Shown here: positions 45,993-56,913 of the stretch, piece after piece
How positions within the stretch are numbered: the stretch's first letter is position 1
Layout of the letters: each line of letters starts with the position of its first letter
From: Hyphomicrobiales bacterium
GTDB taxonomy: Bacteria > Pseudomonadota > Alphaproteobacteria > Rhizobiales > Rhizobiaceae
Direction: 5' to 3'
DNA length: 64,000 bases
Assembly (NCBI GenBank): GCA_900469615.1
Contig: UBYA01000008.1
Span: 327,588-391,587 of the forward strand
Position numbers and translations under genes: made by a program
Notes under the pieces: generated by a model
The model's input: only the letters and a program-made list of their open reading frames with translations
Database searches by the model: none
What the model was told of the DNA's origin: nothing

Positions 45993-47078
45993 TTAGCCGT
46001 CCTCCTGATGAAGCAGGATCGTTGCTCCGAATGCCAATGCGACGATCACGGGTATCCATGTCGCCACGAAGGGAGGAACCACTCCGCTGCTCCCGAATGC
46101 CTTTACCAGCACGGAGACAACATAAAGCACGAAGCCAGAGAGGATTCCACCCAGAATCACAGAGCGCGATTGATTGAATCTACTGAATTTTAACGACACG
46201 GTTGCCGCAATCAACGTCATTGCCACAAGCAGGAATGGCTGTGACAACAGTGAATGAAGCTGCGTCTCGAGAGCGTTGGTCGATATGCCGAAGGAGCGCG
46301 CGACCTTTATTCGATTAGAAAGATCATAAAAAGCAATGGTTTCTGGTTGAGCCAGGCGCTCGGAGACGAAGTCCTGTTTCAGATTCGTACGAACCTGTAC
46401 CGAACTCTTATGATCCGGTATTTCGCCCGGCCGCCGCTCGACGACATTGTTAAGAAGCCAGTAACCATCTTCCAATTTTGCCGACTGCGCGTCCTGCCGG
46501 AGGACGATATTTCCCTGTGAATCGAAGTGGATAAAGACAACGCCCATCAGCGTCGTTCCATTATCCAGAATGGCCTTGGCGCCGATGATGGTGTCGTCCT
46601 TTCCGCTCGACTGACGCAGCCACGGAATGGAAAGCTTGTTATGATAGGAGGGGTCGCCGCGCAGGTCCGCTTCCATCGTTTCCGCCTGGCGTTGCCCCCA
46701 TGCGGCCACTGGATTGAGGGCGAGCATGGTCAGCAGTCCCACGCAGAAGGCGCCTATTATGAATGGCGTCATGAATTGCCAGACGGAGATGCCGGCCGCA
46801 CGCGCAATCACCAGCTCGCGCCGCCGGTTGAGGGCGATCAAGACCGTCATGCCGACGAAAAGCGCGATGAACGGCACGGTCTGTTGCAGGATGAACGGCA
46901 GTCTGACCGCCGTCATAACCAGACCGAGAGAAACGCTATAGCCAGGCAGCCCCGCGAGCCGGCCGGCGGTTTCGCTGAAATCGACCAGATAGACGATCGA
47001 GATGACGCCCAGGAAGAACCAGAACGTCGTCACGATATAACGCGTGAAGAAATAACGCCCGAGCGTGCCGAAGATCAT
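45993..47078 (-). CDS. lptG: LPS export ABC transporter permease LptG
   Basis: A 361-aa inner-membrane subunit of the LptB2FG exporter. It has six helices with the periplasmic jellyroll between helices 3 and 4 (about 130-245). The conserved start YFFTRYIVTTFWFF and the coupling-helix region RRRELVIARAAGISVWQF are visible. The ATG at 47078 overlaps the lptF stop by four bases (ATGA), with AGCGGTG upstream. Confidence 0.95.
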   Translation of the reverse strand: MIFGTLGRYFFTRYIVTTFWFFLGVISIVYLVDFSETAGRLAGLPGYSVSLGLVMTAVRLPFILQQTVPFIALFVGMTVLIALNRRRELVIARAAGISVWQFMTPFIIGAFCVGLLTMLALNPVAAWGQRQAETMEADLRGDPSYHNKLSIPWLRQSSGKDDTIIGAKAILDNGTTLMGVVFIHFDSQGNIVLRQDAQSAKLEDGYWLLNNVVERRPGEIPDHKSSVQVRTNLKQDFVSERLAQPETIAFYDLSNRIKVARSFGISTNALETQLHSLLSQPFLLVAMTLIAATVSLKFSRFNQSRSVILGGILSGFVLYVVSVLVKAFGSSGVVPPFVATWIPVIVALAFGATILLHQEDG

Positions 47079-48253
47079 GCACCGCTCCCGTTCGAGCCGT
47101 CCGGAGCAGCCGGAATGCGATCCTGGATTCTTTGTCGCCAACTGCTGAGACGGTTTCGGATCGATACCGGCATCGTCATCTTGCGGTTACGCATCAGTAG
47201 CCCGATGGCGACAAGCGCCGAGATGATGTTGATGCCATAGAGAATGCCGATGAAGTTGGGTGCGTTGTCGATCTGGTTGGCGGCATAGAAATCGGCCCAG
47301 CGCAGCGCGAAGGCTATCGTCAGCGCCGATACCATCGGATGCAGCCGCGCCTCGCGATGCGAGCGCGCGTCGCCGGCGATCACCAGGGAGATCAGCGCGA
47401 ATATGGCCGGGAGAGCCCATTCGTTGAGACGCCGGTGCAGCTCCGCCCGATAATTTCCAGGTTTCGCCTTGTAGTCCGGGTCGTTCGGATCCGGATTGAG
47501 CAGGAAGCCGAGATCACGGTCGCTGGCGCGCAGCGTCGCCTGTCCCCGGCTCTGCGTCATGTCGGAAAGGTCGAAGGCATAGGAATCGAATTTGATGACG
47601 GAGACGTTGCCGTCGGCCGTCTTGCGATGCACTTCGCCGTCTTTCATCAGCAGGGACGTGCCGCTCGGATCGACTGCACCTTCCTTCGCATAATAGATGA
47701 GATCGAAAGCGGGATCGCGGGAATCCACCACGAACAACCCCTTGAGGATGCGGCCCGACAGGCGCTGCGAAATCTGGACATAGAGCCCGTCTTCGATGCG
47801 CCGGAAATTCTTCTCCTCGATCACGGTCGAAAGCAGGTCGGCATAGGCTTCCGCCACCATCTGACGGGCAGCGACGCGGGCCCTGGGCTCGACCACGTTA
47901 TCCACGAAAAAGGAGAACAGGCTGATCGCGATCGCAAGAATCATGATCGGGCGGATGATGATGCCCCGCTTGGCGCCTGCCGCCTCCATGACGGTCAGCT
48001 CCGAGTCGCTGTTCATCGCCGTCAGCGTCTGCGTGATGCCGATGACCAACGCAAAGGGAAGAACGATCGGAATGATCGTCGGCAGAATCAGCGTCGCGAG
48101 CTTCGCGAACGATCCCATCGACTGGCCGCTATCCGTCACGAGGTTGATGCGCTGCAGAACCTGGGTGGTCCAGATAATGGCGAGCACCGGCAGCAGCGCT
48201 ACCAGGAACATCATACCGACACGCCGTACGATATATGTCTCGAATAACTTCAT
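47075..48253 (-). CDS. lptF: LPS export ABC transporter permease LptF
   Basis: A 392-aa partner of LptG with the same plan: FETYIVRRVGMMFLVALLP helix 1, the coupling segment MNSDSELTVMEAAGAKRGIIIRP, a periplasmic domain (about 135-270), and three further helices. It heads the lptF-lptG-lptD-surA-pdxA-rsmA run. The ATPase gene lptB is not in this window. The start at 48253 is chosen at the family N-terminus. Confidence 0.95.
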   Translation of the reverse strand: MKLFETYIVRRVGMMFLVALLPVLAIIWTTQVLQRINLVTDSGQSMGSFAKLATLILPTIIPIVLPFALVIGITQTLTAMNSDSELTVMEAAGAKRGIIIRPIMILAIAISLFSFFVDNVVEPRARVAARQMVAEAYADLLSTVIEEKNFRRIEDGLYVQISQRLSGRILKGLFVVDSRDPAFDLIYYAKEGAVDPSGTSLLMKDGEVHRKTADGNVSVIKFDSYAFDLSDMTQSRGQATLRASDRDLGFLLNPDPNDPDYKAKPGNYRAELHRRLNEWALPAIFALISLVIAGDARSHREARLHPMVSALTIAFALRWADFYAANQIDNAPNFIGILYGINIISALVAIGLLMRNRKMTMPVSIRNRLSSWRQRIQDRIPAAPDGSNGSGA

Positions 48254-48355
48254 GCCGGCCCTTAAACGCAACAGCTGCCGGGCGAGCCGACAGAGATTCA
48301 CCCTCATCTACGCTGTTTACGTTTTTTTGGCGACAACCAACTCGAAAAAAAATCG

Positions 48356-49171
48356 TTAACTTTCCGAGATTCTTCTGTCGTGTGTCGTTTGGGATAATGC
48401 CAGCAGGGCGGCGAATATGACAAGCGATGACAGCCAGCCGAGGACGGCGTCCGACAGGTAGTGCCCGCCAAAGGCCACCCGGAGCGACGGAATCAATATG
48501 GAGACTGTGGCGATCGGCATGGCCGCAGCGGATCGATACGGCTGCGGGATGATGAAGATCAGGCAGAACAGCCAGCCCGCCGCGGCGGCTTCGCCCGAGA
48601 TGAATGAGCAGTTGCTGACGCATTTGCCGGCAAAAGACCCGGCATGGACGAAATCGAGCGTGCCGCCGAAGAGATCGGTTTGCCTCGGACGCGGACGGCC
48701 GGAGAGGGCTTTCAGCCAGAGATTGACGATCAGCACCGGCCCGATCAGCAATGCGCCGAGTGCGATCTTGAGATTGCGTGCCCGGAGCCGGTTGAAGGTA
48801 GCGCCATGATGTTGCCAGCACTGAAACAGCATCCAGCAGAGGAGGGCGGCGGCCACGTAGGGAAGCTGGAAGAACATTTCCCTCAGGAGACGCATATGGG
48901 GATCGTCATTATAGGGAAAAATACCGCAGATCTGATCGGGCCTGACGCTCGCAAGACATCGTTGCGGCAGAAAAAACATGTTTGCGACGGCAAGGTCGAT
49001 CTGGGGGAAGAGCGAAAACAGGCCGAGCAGGCCCCACCACGCGCAGAAGAGGCCGATGAAGGCATCGCCGGCCGTGCGAGGCCGGAGGATTTCCGGAAAG
49101 CGGTCTTCGCGATCGAGGCTGGCAAAGTCGATAATCAAGGCAGCATTCCACAAAAGGATCGGACCGCCCAA
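48356..49171 (-). CDS. PAP2-superfamily membrane phosphatase with SGE in motif 2
   Basis: A membrane protein of about 271 aa with six hydrophobic segments and the PAP2 motifs K-ALSGRPRPR, then CxxxC-SFISGE where most members have PSGH, then SLRVAFGGHYLSD (Arg, His and Asp of motif 3). The third-motif His and Asp remain, while the second-motif His is Glu, as I recall for part of the LpxF-like alphaproteobacterial group. It lies 103 bp upstream of lptF on the same strand, which suggests a lipid or lipid A phosphatase, but this is inference. The start (TTG 49171) is uncertain because the frame closes just upstream and lacks an early ATG. Confidence 0.78.
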   Translation of the reverse strand: MGGPILLWNAALIIDFASLDREDRFPEILRPRTAGDAFIGLFCAWWGLLGLFSLFPQIDLAVANMFFLPQRCLASVRPDQICGIFPYNDDPHMRLLREMFFQLPYVAAALLCWMLFQCWQHHGATFNRLRARNLKIALGALLIGPVLIVNLWLKALSGRPRPRQTDLFGGTLDFVHAGSFAGKCVSNCSFISGEAAAAGWLFCLIFIIPQPYRSAAAMPIATVSILIPSLRVAFGGHYLSDAVLGWLSSLVIFAALLALSQTTHDRRISES

Positions 49172-49345
49172 GGCGGCAAATCATCATGGGACGGAGCCTA
49201 GCCGTGCAAAATGACAGGGATTTGAAGCCCAGGGGCCGCGCTCCGCGGAGATTGCCGTGCCAAACGCTTGTATTCCCTAGTCAAACCTTGAATGATGGTT
49301 TCGTAGAAATTCTCCTGATTACGACGCATGAATATTGGAGCGGAA

Positions 49346-50842
49346 ATGTCTGCGAAATTCGAGATCTCCTTCGCCAAGTCAGCTCGCCTTAACGGCGGCC
49401 TGGCCATTCTCCTGAAAAGCACGGACAGCGAGCTGCCGGCGGGGGCGGAGAGCGCCGATCCGGCCAATATCTTCGCCAAGGCTTCCTCCGTTGCCGGCTT
49501 CAAGAGCAAGGCGCTGACCAGCCTGGATATCATCGCTCCCGAATCCTCGCCTGCCGACCGGATCGTCGTGATCGGCGTTGGCAAGGTGAAGGCGCTGGCC
49601 GCGCATGACTGGCTGAAGCTCGGTGGCAGCGCGGCGGCAAAAATCCGCAACGTCGAGAAGGTCGCGATCTTTCTCGATGCGCCGAACGTCGAGGTCGGAG
49701 CCAAGGAGGCCGCCGATTTTGCCCTGGGCATGCTTCTGCGCGCCTATAGCTTCGACACCTACAAGACGAAGAAAACCGACGACGATGAGAAAAGCGGCTC
49801 GCGCAAAGCAGTGAAGGTCACGATCGTCACCCAGGAGGCGACGGCCGCCAAGAAGCTTTACGCGACCTCGGAAGCAGTGGCGGGCGGCGTGATCCTCGCC
49901 CGCAATCTCGTCAACGAACCGCCGAACGTTCTCGGTCCCGTCGAATTTGCAGCCAAGGCCAAGGAGCTCGAAAAGCTCGGCGTCGAGGTCGAGATTCTGA
50001 CGGAGCGCGAAATGCGCCGGTTCGGCATGGCCGCTCTGCTCGGCGTCGCCCAAGGGTCGGCCCGGCCGCCGCGTCTGGTGGTCATGCAGTGGAAGGGCGG
50101 CAAGGCGAAGGACAGGCCAGTGGCTTTCGTCGGCAAGGGTGTCGTGTTCGATACCGGCGGCATTTCCATCAAGCCGGCCGCTGGCATGGAAGAGATGAAG
50201 GGCGATATGGGCGGCGCGGCTGCAGTCACCGGTCTGATGTATACGCTCGCCGCCCGCGAAGCCAAGGTCAATGCCATCGGGGTCATCGGTCTGGTCGAGA
50301 ACATGCCTGACGGCAATGCCCAGCGCCCGGGCGATATCGTCACCTCCATGTCCGGCCAGACGATCGAGATCATCAATACGGATGCCGAGGGCCGGCTCGT
50401 TCTCTGCGATGCCCTCTGGTACACGAACGATCGTTTCAAGCCGCAGTTCATGATCAATCTGGCGACCCTGACCGGCGCCATCCTCGTCGCGCTCGGCAAT
50501 CTGCAGGCCGGCCTGTTCAGCAACGACGACAAACTGGCCGGCGAGCTGACCGCAGCAGGTCTCGTGACGGCCGAGCGCCTGTGGCGGATGCCGCTCGGCA
50601 AGGAATACGACAAGATGATCGACAGCAAGTTCGCCGACATGAAGAATACCGGCGGCCGCCATGCCGGCTCGATCACGGCAGCGCAGTTCCTGAAGCGCTT
50701 CGTCGGCGAGACCCCTTGGGCGCATCTCGATATCGCCGGCACCGCCATGGGCTCGGTTCAGGACGAGATCAACCAGTCGTGGGGTTCCGGCTTCGGCGTG
50801 CGGCTGCTCGATGAACTCGTCCGCGCCGGCTACGAATCGTGA
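49346..50842 (+). CDS. pepA: Leucyl aminopeptidase (M17)
   Basis: A cytosolic hexameric zinc or manganese aminopeptidase. The 498-aa product has the metal-site Lys in [17 protein letters not shown], Asp in MKGDMGGAA, and the family signature NTDAEGRL near residue 343. The ATG at 49346 has GGAG 5 bases upstream; ATG 49328 is an alternative. It lies 32 bp upstream of holC, an order conserved across proteobacteria. Confidence 0.96.
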   Translation: MSAKFEISFAKSARLNGGLAILLKSTDSELPAGAESADPANIFAKASSVAGFKSKALTSLDIIAPESSPADRIVVIGVGKVKALAAHDWLKLGGSAAAKIRNVEKVAIFLDAPNVEVGAKEAADFALGMLLRAYSFDTYKTKKTDDDEKSGSRKAVKVTIVTQEATAAKKLYATSEAVAGGVILARNLVNEPPNVLGPVEFAAKAKELEKLGVEVEILTEREMRRFGMAALLGVAQGSARPPRLVVMQWKGGKAKDRPVAFVGKGVVFDTGGISIKPAAGMEEMKGDMGGAAAVTGLMYTLAAREAKVNAIGVIGLVENMPDGNAQRPGDIVTSMSGQTIEIINTDAEGRLVLCDALWYTNDRFKPQFMINLATLTGAILVALGNLQAGLFSNDDKLAGELTAAGLVTAERLWRMPLGKEYDKMIDSKFADMKNTGGRHAGSITAAQFLKRFVGETPWAHLDIAGTAMGSVQDEINQSWGSGFGVRLLDELVRAGYES

Positions 50843-50874
50843 CCAGCCGGATTTTGTGAGATAGAAGAGGCCGC

Positions 50875-51324
50875 ATGACCGACGTTCTCTTCTATCACCT
50901 GACGGAATCGAAGCTCGAAGACGCCCTGCCGCCGCTGATCGACAAGAGCGTCGAGCGCGGCTGGCAGGTTGCGGTGCAGATGCGCGAGCCGGCGCGGCGG
51001 GATCTCCTCGATGCCCATCTGTGGACCTATCGCGAAGACAGCTTCCTGCCGCACGGCACGGACGAAGGCGAGATGGCGGATCGGCAACCCGTGCTGCTGA
51101 CGGTCTCGCCCGACAACGCGAACAATGCGACGGTGCGTTTCTTTATCGATGGCGCCGAAGCAACGGATGTCGGCAGCTATCAGCGCGTCGTGCTGATGTT
51201 CGACGGCTATGACCAGGAGCAGCTGGAAAGTGCGCGCACCCAATGGAAGCGCCTGAAAGGCGAGGGGCATAATCTTACCTACTGGCAACAGACGCAGGAT
51301 GGCCGCTGGGAGAAAAAGGCCTGA
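50875..51324 (+). CDS. holC: DNA polymerase III subunit chi
   Basis: A 149-aa chi subunit, which links the clamp loader to SSB. Family features are DVLFYHLTESKLEDALPPLIDKSVERGW at the start and the conserved SFLPHGT block. Its place directly after pepA supports the call. Confidence 0.93.
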   Translation: MTDVLFYHLTESKLEDALPPLIDKSVERGWQVAVQMREPARRDLLDAHLWTYREDSFLPHGTDEGEMADRQPVLLTVSPDNANNATVRFFIDGAEATDVGSYQRVVLMFDGYDQEQLESARTQWKRLKGEGHNLTYWQQTQDGRWEKKA

Positions 51325-51452
51325 GCCTCGCCGGAATTGTTCGGAAGGCTCGCGGTGGGCAATTCCTGAAGGGCGTGCAGCGATCTTCCATCCGGCTATG
51401 TCTTGTTATCGATGGATAGGCCGGCTTTGCGATTGCGTGAAAGGCTGGTTTC

Positions 51453-51998
51453 TCAGTCGCTTTCTTCGAGGATCTTCTGGATGAAATCCTTCTTCGCTGC
51501 GGTATAGGCGGCGCGATTGTCGGCATATTTTGATGCCAGCTCGATTTTCAGTGCCTCATAGGCATGCGCCAGGTCCGGCCTCTTGCGCATCCGGTCGCGG
51601 AAGGTGAGGAAGTTGCGCCAGGTCAGGCCGCCATGCTCGACCACATGCACCAGATGCGTGCGGGTGTCTCCTTCGATATCGCGCCCGAAGATGTGATCGT
51701 CCGGTACGATGTTGCTGCCGGCGTAGACATAGCCGATGGATGCCATCGGCTCGATGCAGGCGAGGCCGTCTTCGAAGCGCCGAACGCCGACGGCGATATC
51801 GATGATGGGCTTGGCCTTGATCTCGGGGATGGAGGTGCTGCCGAAATGCTGGACATCGACGGCAAGGTCGCCGAGTGCGTTGCGAATGGCGGCTTCTTCC
51901 AGCAAATAGGCGTCGTGCCAGCTCTGATTCGGCTCGGCGAGCTTGACCGACTTGTTGCCGACGCCGAGCCCGAATGATTGTTCACGTTCCGATGCCAT
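51453..51998 (-). CDS. GrpB family protein (nucleotidyltransferase fold)
   Basis: A 181-aa member of the GrpB/DUF426 family of the nucleotidyltransferase superfamily, with QHFGSTSIPEIKAKPIIDIAVGV matching the GSTS...PIIDI site and the VVEHGGLTWRNFLTFRDRMR region. The start at 51998 has GGGGAG upstream. The name derives from old co-localisation and does not imply action with GrpE; its role is unknown. The 128-bp gap to holC holds nothing notable. Confidence 0.88.
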   Translation of the reverse strand: MASEREQSFGLGVGNKSVKLAEPNQSWHDAYLLEEAAIRNALGDLAVDVQHFGSTSIPEIKAKPIIDIAVGVRRFEDGLACIEPMASIGYVYAGSNIVPDDHIFGRDIEGDTRTHLVHVVEHGGLTWRNFLTFRDRMRKRPDLAHAYEALKIELASKYADNRAAYTAAKKDFIQKILEESD

Positions 51999-52073
51999 CG
52001 GCAACTCCCCGATGAAGACAATGCGCCACGCTAGCATGTTGCGGGGCGCGTTGTCTGTATCGGCCGGGACGCG

Positions 52074-52997
52074 TCAATCGTAAAAAGCTTCGACGAATTT
52101 GCGCTTGCCGAGCATGAAGGCGTCGGCGACGTGGCGCAACGGCGAAACGTCGACATCGGACGTGCCGGCTTTGACGATCTCGGCAAAACGGCGATAGAGC
52201 GAGGGATATTCGGCCTCGGGTGCCGAGGACTTCAGCTCGCCATCGACGGAAAGCTTGGCACCGCCATCGGCCAGAATCATCTGGCCTGCATCGGTCTCGG
52301 CGACGATATCCCAGCTCTGCTTGCCGGTCTGGCGCCAGTCGAATTCGGCATGGACCGCAAGGCCCGCGCCGCTCTTGAAATGCAGGTCGGCGGCGATCGG
52401 CGAATCCCGGTTTTCAGGAAACTCCAGCGTTGCGCCGGTCAGGAAGAGGGGCGGCAGGATATGGGTCACGATCGACAGCGCATTGATGCCGGGATCGAAG
52501 ACGCCGAGCCCGCCGGCCTGCCAGATCCATTCCTGGTTCGGATGCCAATGGCGGACGTCTTCCTTCCAGATCACATGAACGCTTTGGATCTTCGTTCCGG
52601 CGAGGAGGGTCTTTGCTGCCTCGACAGCCGGCGCATAACGCGAATGCCAGCTTGCGAAGAGCGAAACGCCTTTGGCCGCAGCGAGATTTTCGAGGTCGGC
52701 GACCTCGCTGAGCGTCGCGCCCGGCGGCTTCTCGAGGAAAACGTGCTTGCCGGCCGAAAGCGCCTTGTAGGCGGCCTCGTAGCGATATTGCGGCGGCATG
52801 CAGAGCGAAACGGCATCGATTGCCGGCACGGCATCGAGCATCGCCTCGATGCTCGTGAACGCCGGAATGCCGTCAACGGTGCCGTGACGGCTTGCCGTGG
52901 CGATCAGTTCGAAATCCGGATTGTTGGCAATGGACGGGAGGTGCTGGTCGCGGACGATCTTGCCGACGCCGACAATAGCGAGGTTGATGGGGGACAT
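52074..52997 (-). CDS. Gfo/Idh/MocA oxidoreductase, probably D-galactose 1-dehydrogenase
   Basis: A 307-aa NAD(P)-dependent sugar dehydrogenase. The Rossmann motif is AIVGVGKIVRDQHLP (7-21), and the EKPPGATLSE cofactor loop and WHSRYAPAVEAAK substrate region are typical. The spread of conserved segments (DVRHWHPNQEWIWQAGGLGVFDPGINALSI) resembles galactose 1-dehydrogenases that I recall from Azospirillum and rhizobia. That specificity is inferred; the fold is certain. The start at 52997 is chosen at the family N-terminus. Confidence 0.85.
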   Translation of the reverse strand: MSPINLAIVGVGKIVRDQHLPSIANNPDFELIATASRHGTVDGIPAFTSIEAMLDAVPAIDAVSLCMPPQYRYEAAYKALSAGKHVFLEKPPGATLSEVADLENLAAAKGVSLFASWHSRYAPAVEAAKTLLAGTKIQSVHVIWKEDVRHWHPNQEWIWQAGGLGVFDPGINALSIVTHILPPLFLTGATLEFPENRDSPIAADLHFKSGAGLAVHAEFDWRQTGKQSWDIVAETDAGQMILADGGAKLSVDGELKSSAPEAEYPSLYRRFAEIVKAGTSDVDVSPLRHVADAFMLGKRKFVEAFYD

Positions 52998-53225
52998 GAG
53001 TGTCTCTCGATTAGTATGATTATTGATCTGATCTTTAGCAGAATGCCGCATGCGGGCAAGGGCGGCAAATGGCGAATGCAGGCGTTAGTTCCAATGTGCA
53101 GGCATGATACCCGGCATCATCGCGCTTGGAAAACCGGCGCCGGCTCTTGATTCGCCGTTTGAAATCGGCACTCTGGCTCCGCGCAGTAAAAAAGAGCTTC
53201 GGAAAGAACTCTGCGGGGGGAAATC

Positions 53226-53801
53226 ATGAAAACATTGCTCGGCTTCAGCCGAATCGTCGACTATTTGACCGAGGTTATCGGCAAATCGGTCTCATGGCTC
53301 ATTCTGGTCGCTGTTCTGGTCAGTGCCGGAAACGCCGTCGTCCGCAAGGTCTTCAATACCTCGTCCAATGCATGGCTGGAAGCGCAATGGTATCTCTTCG
53401 GCGCAGCCTTCATGCTCGCCGCCGCCTATACGCTCCGGCAGAACGAGCATATCCGCATCGACATCGTTTACGGCTCGCTGCCTCGCCGGGTGCAGCACTG
53501 GATCGATCTGCTCGGCCATTGCCTGTTCCTCATGCCCTTCGTGCTGCTGATGGTCTATGACCTCGTGCCTTATGTGCGCAGCTCCTTCATGTCGGGAGAA
53601 GTCTCTTCCAGCGCCGGTGGCCTGATCATCTGGCCGGGCAAGGCGTTGCTGCTGGCTGGCTTCTTCCTGTTGGCGCTGCAGGGGATTTCCGAGATCATCA
53701 AGAAGATCGCCATCATGCGCGGCGATATGGACGATCCGGCCCCCTACGTTCCGACACACGCGCCTCTCGAGGTCGAGACGCCGGCCGGGGAGGCGCGTTG
53801 A
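53226..53801 (+). CDS. TRAP transporter small permease (DctQ-type)
   Basis: A 191-aa membrane protein with four hydrophobic helices and the DctQ-type core VRKVFNTSSNAWLEAQWYLFGAAFMLAAAYTLRQNEHIRIDI. The ribosome binding site GGGGGGAAA is strong. Its TGA stop overlaps the ATG of the large permease, so the two membrane subunits are made in step. Confidence 0.92.
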   Translation: MKTLLGFSRIVDYLTEVIGKSVSWLILVAVLVSAGNAVVRKVFNTSSNAWLEAQWYLFGAAFMLAAAYTLRQNEHIRIDIVYGSLPRRVQHWIDLLGHCLFLMPFVLLMVYDLVPYVRSSFMSGEVSSSAGGLIIWPGKALLLAGFFLLALQGISEIIKKIAIMRGDMDDPAPYVPTHAPLEVETPAGEAR

Positions 53802-55567
53802 TGATCGAATTCATTGCCGTGAACATGGCACCGATCATGTTCGCCTCGCTGATCGTTTTCCTGCTGCTGGGCTATCCCGTCGCCTTCGCGCTTGCCGCCA
53901 ACGGGCTATTGTTCTTCTGGATCGGTGTCGAATTGGCGCCCTATTCGGGCGGCAGCATCAACCTCTCCTGGCCGCTTCTCAACGCGCTCCCGGATCGGTT
54001 CTGGGGCGTCATGTCCAACGACACGCTGCTGGCGATCCCGTTCTTCACCTTCATGGGCATCGTGCTGGAACGGTCCGGCATGGCCGAAGACCTGCTCGAC
54101 ACGATCGGCCAGCTCTTCGGGCCGATTCGCGGCGGTCTCGCCTACGCGGTGATTTTCGTGGGCGCCCTGCTGGCGGCGACGACCGGCGTCGTCGCGGCCT
54201 CGGTCATTGCCATGGGGCTGATTTCATTGCCGATCATGCTGCGCTACGGCTATGACCGACGGGTCGCTTCCGGCGTCATCGCCGCTTCCGGCACGCTGGC
54301 GCAGATCATCCCGCCGTCGCTGGTTCTGATCGTGCTGGCCGACCAGCTCGGCCGTTCGGTCGGCGACATGTATGCCGGCGCGCTCATCCCCGGCCTGGTG
54401 CTGACGGGCATCTACATGCTCTACGTGCTCATCATGACCATTGTCAGGCCGGGCTCCATGCCGGCCTTGCCGAAGGAGGCCCGCTCGCTTGGTTCCGGCA
54501 TCACCTCCCTATTCATCGCGCTGCTGGTCTGCGCGGGCGTGGCTTACGCGGCGCATGTCTATCTGACGCCGGTTTACGGTGAGAATGCCGACATCCTCGG
54601 CGCCACCGTCGGCGTCGCCTTCATCTTTGCCGCTGCCGTGCTCGACAAGGGGCTGAAATTCAACCTGATGTCCCGGCTGGCGCAGCAGGTCATCATCGTG
54701 CTCATCCCGCCGCTGGCGCTGATTTTCCTGGTGCTCGGCACGATCTTTCTCGGCATTGCGACGCCGACGGAAGGAGGCGCCATGGGGGCAGTCGGCGCGC
54801 TGGCGATGGCTGCGGCCAAAGGCAGGCTGAGCATGGAGGTCGTCCGCGCGGCATTGACGTCCACGACGCGGCTTTCGGCCTTCGTGCTGTTCATCCTGAT
54901 CGGCTCGCGCGTCTTTTCGCTGACCTTCTACGGCGTCAACGGACATGTCTGGGTCGAGCATCTGCTGGTGTCGCTGCCCGGCGGCGAGGTTGGCTTCCTG
55001 ATCGCCGTGAACCTGCTCGTCTTCGTGCTGGCCTTCTTCCTCGATTTCTTCGAGCTCGCCTTCATCATCGTGCCGCTGCTGGCGCCTGCTGCCGACAAGC
55101 TCGGCATCGATCTGATCTGGTTCGGCGTGCTCCTCGGCGTCAATATGCAGACGAGCTTCATGCATCCGCCTTTCGGCTTCGCGCTGTTCTACCTCCGCTC
55201 GGTGGCAGCGCGTGTGCCCTATCTCGACAAGGTGACGGGCAAGCAGATCGCGCCCGTCACGACGGGACAGATCTATTGGGGCTCGGTGCCCTTCGTCGGC
55301 ATCCAGATCCTTATGGTGGCCTTGACGATCATGTTCCCGCAGATGGTCATGCACTACAAGGGAGCCGATACGGGCGTCGACCCCAACACGATCAAGATCG
55401 AGGTTCCGGGTTTCGGCGCGCCCGGCCAGGAAAACGGCGACGGTCTCGGCTTACCCGGCCTGCAGCCACCGGGCAGCAATCCGCTTGACGGCAAGCCGGC
55501 CGATCAGGGCGGCGAACAGTCCAGCCCGCCCGCCAACGATCTCAGCCAGCCGCCATCGTTCAATTGA
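53801..55567 (+). CDS. TRAP transporter large permease (DctM-type), extended
   Basis: The ion-coupled transport subunit, 588 aa with about 12-14 helices and the conserved TGVVAASVIAMGLISLPIML and ASGTLAQIIPPSLVLIVLADQ regions. It is longer than the about 430-aa DctM because of a middle insertion (about 225-290) and a soluble Pro/Gly/Asn/Gln-rich tail (535-588). This large form is typical of TRAP systems for 2-oxo acids, mannitol-type or chloroaromatic substrates. Its partner binding protein is encoded on the other strand. Confidence 0.93.
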   Translation: MIEFIAVNMAPIMFASLIVFLLLGYPVAFALAANGLLFFWIGVELAPYSGGSINLSWPLLNALPDRFWGVMSNDTLLAIPFFTFMGIVLERSGMAEDLLDTIGQLFGPIRGGLAYAVIFVGALLAATTGVVAASVIAMGLISLPIMLRYGYDRRVASGVIAASGTLAQIIPPSLVLIVLADQLGRSVGDMYAGALIPGLVLTGIYMLYVLIMTIVRPGSMPALPKEARSLGSGITSLFIALLVCAGVAYAAHVYLTPVYGENADILGATVGVAFIFAAAVLDKGLKFNLMSRLAQQVIIVLIPPLALIFLVLGTIFLGIATPTEGGAMGAVGALAMAAAKGRLSMEVVRAALTSTTRLSAFVLFILIGSRVFSLTFYGVNGHVWVEHLLVSLPGGEVGFLIAVNLLVFVLAFFLDFFELAFIIVPLLAPAADKLGIDLIWFGVLLGVNMQTSFMHPPFGFALFYLRSVAARVPYLDKVTGKQIAPVTTGQIYWGSVPFVGIQILMVALTIMFPQMVMHYKGADTGVDPNTIKIEVPGFGAPGQENGDGLGLPGLQPPGSNPLDGKPADQGGEQSSPPANDLSQPPSFN

Positions 55568-55613
55568 GAGACATGGCTCGCGTCAGCATGTCCGGCCCGA
55601 TCGAAGGCAACGA

Positions 55614-55647
55614 AAAACCCCGGGGCGATGCCCTGGGGTTTTCTTTT
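55614..55647. terminator. Bidirectional terminator between TRAP permease and binding-protein genes
   Basis: The stem AAAACCCCGGGGC...GCCCTGGGGTTTT is followed by CTTTTCC on the plus strand and preceded by an A run, so it can serve both convergent units. Confidence 0.85.
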
Positions 55648-55663
55648 CCGATCCAGCTTCCGC

Positions 55664-56854
<1,191 letters not shown>

Positions 56855-56913
56855 TCAAGCGTATCGGAAGATCGTGCAACCAATGATTTTTGCGGGAGCG
56901 CGGAAGAGCAGGC

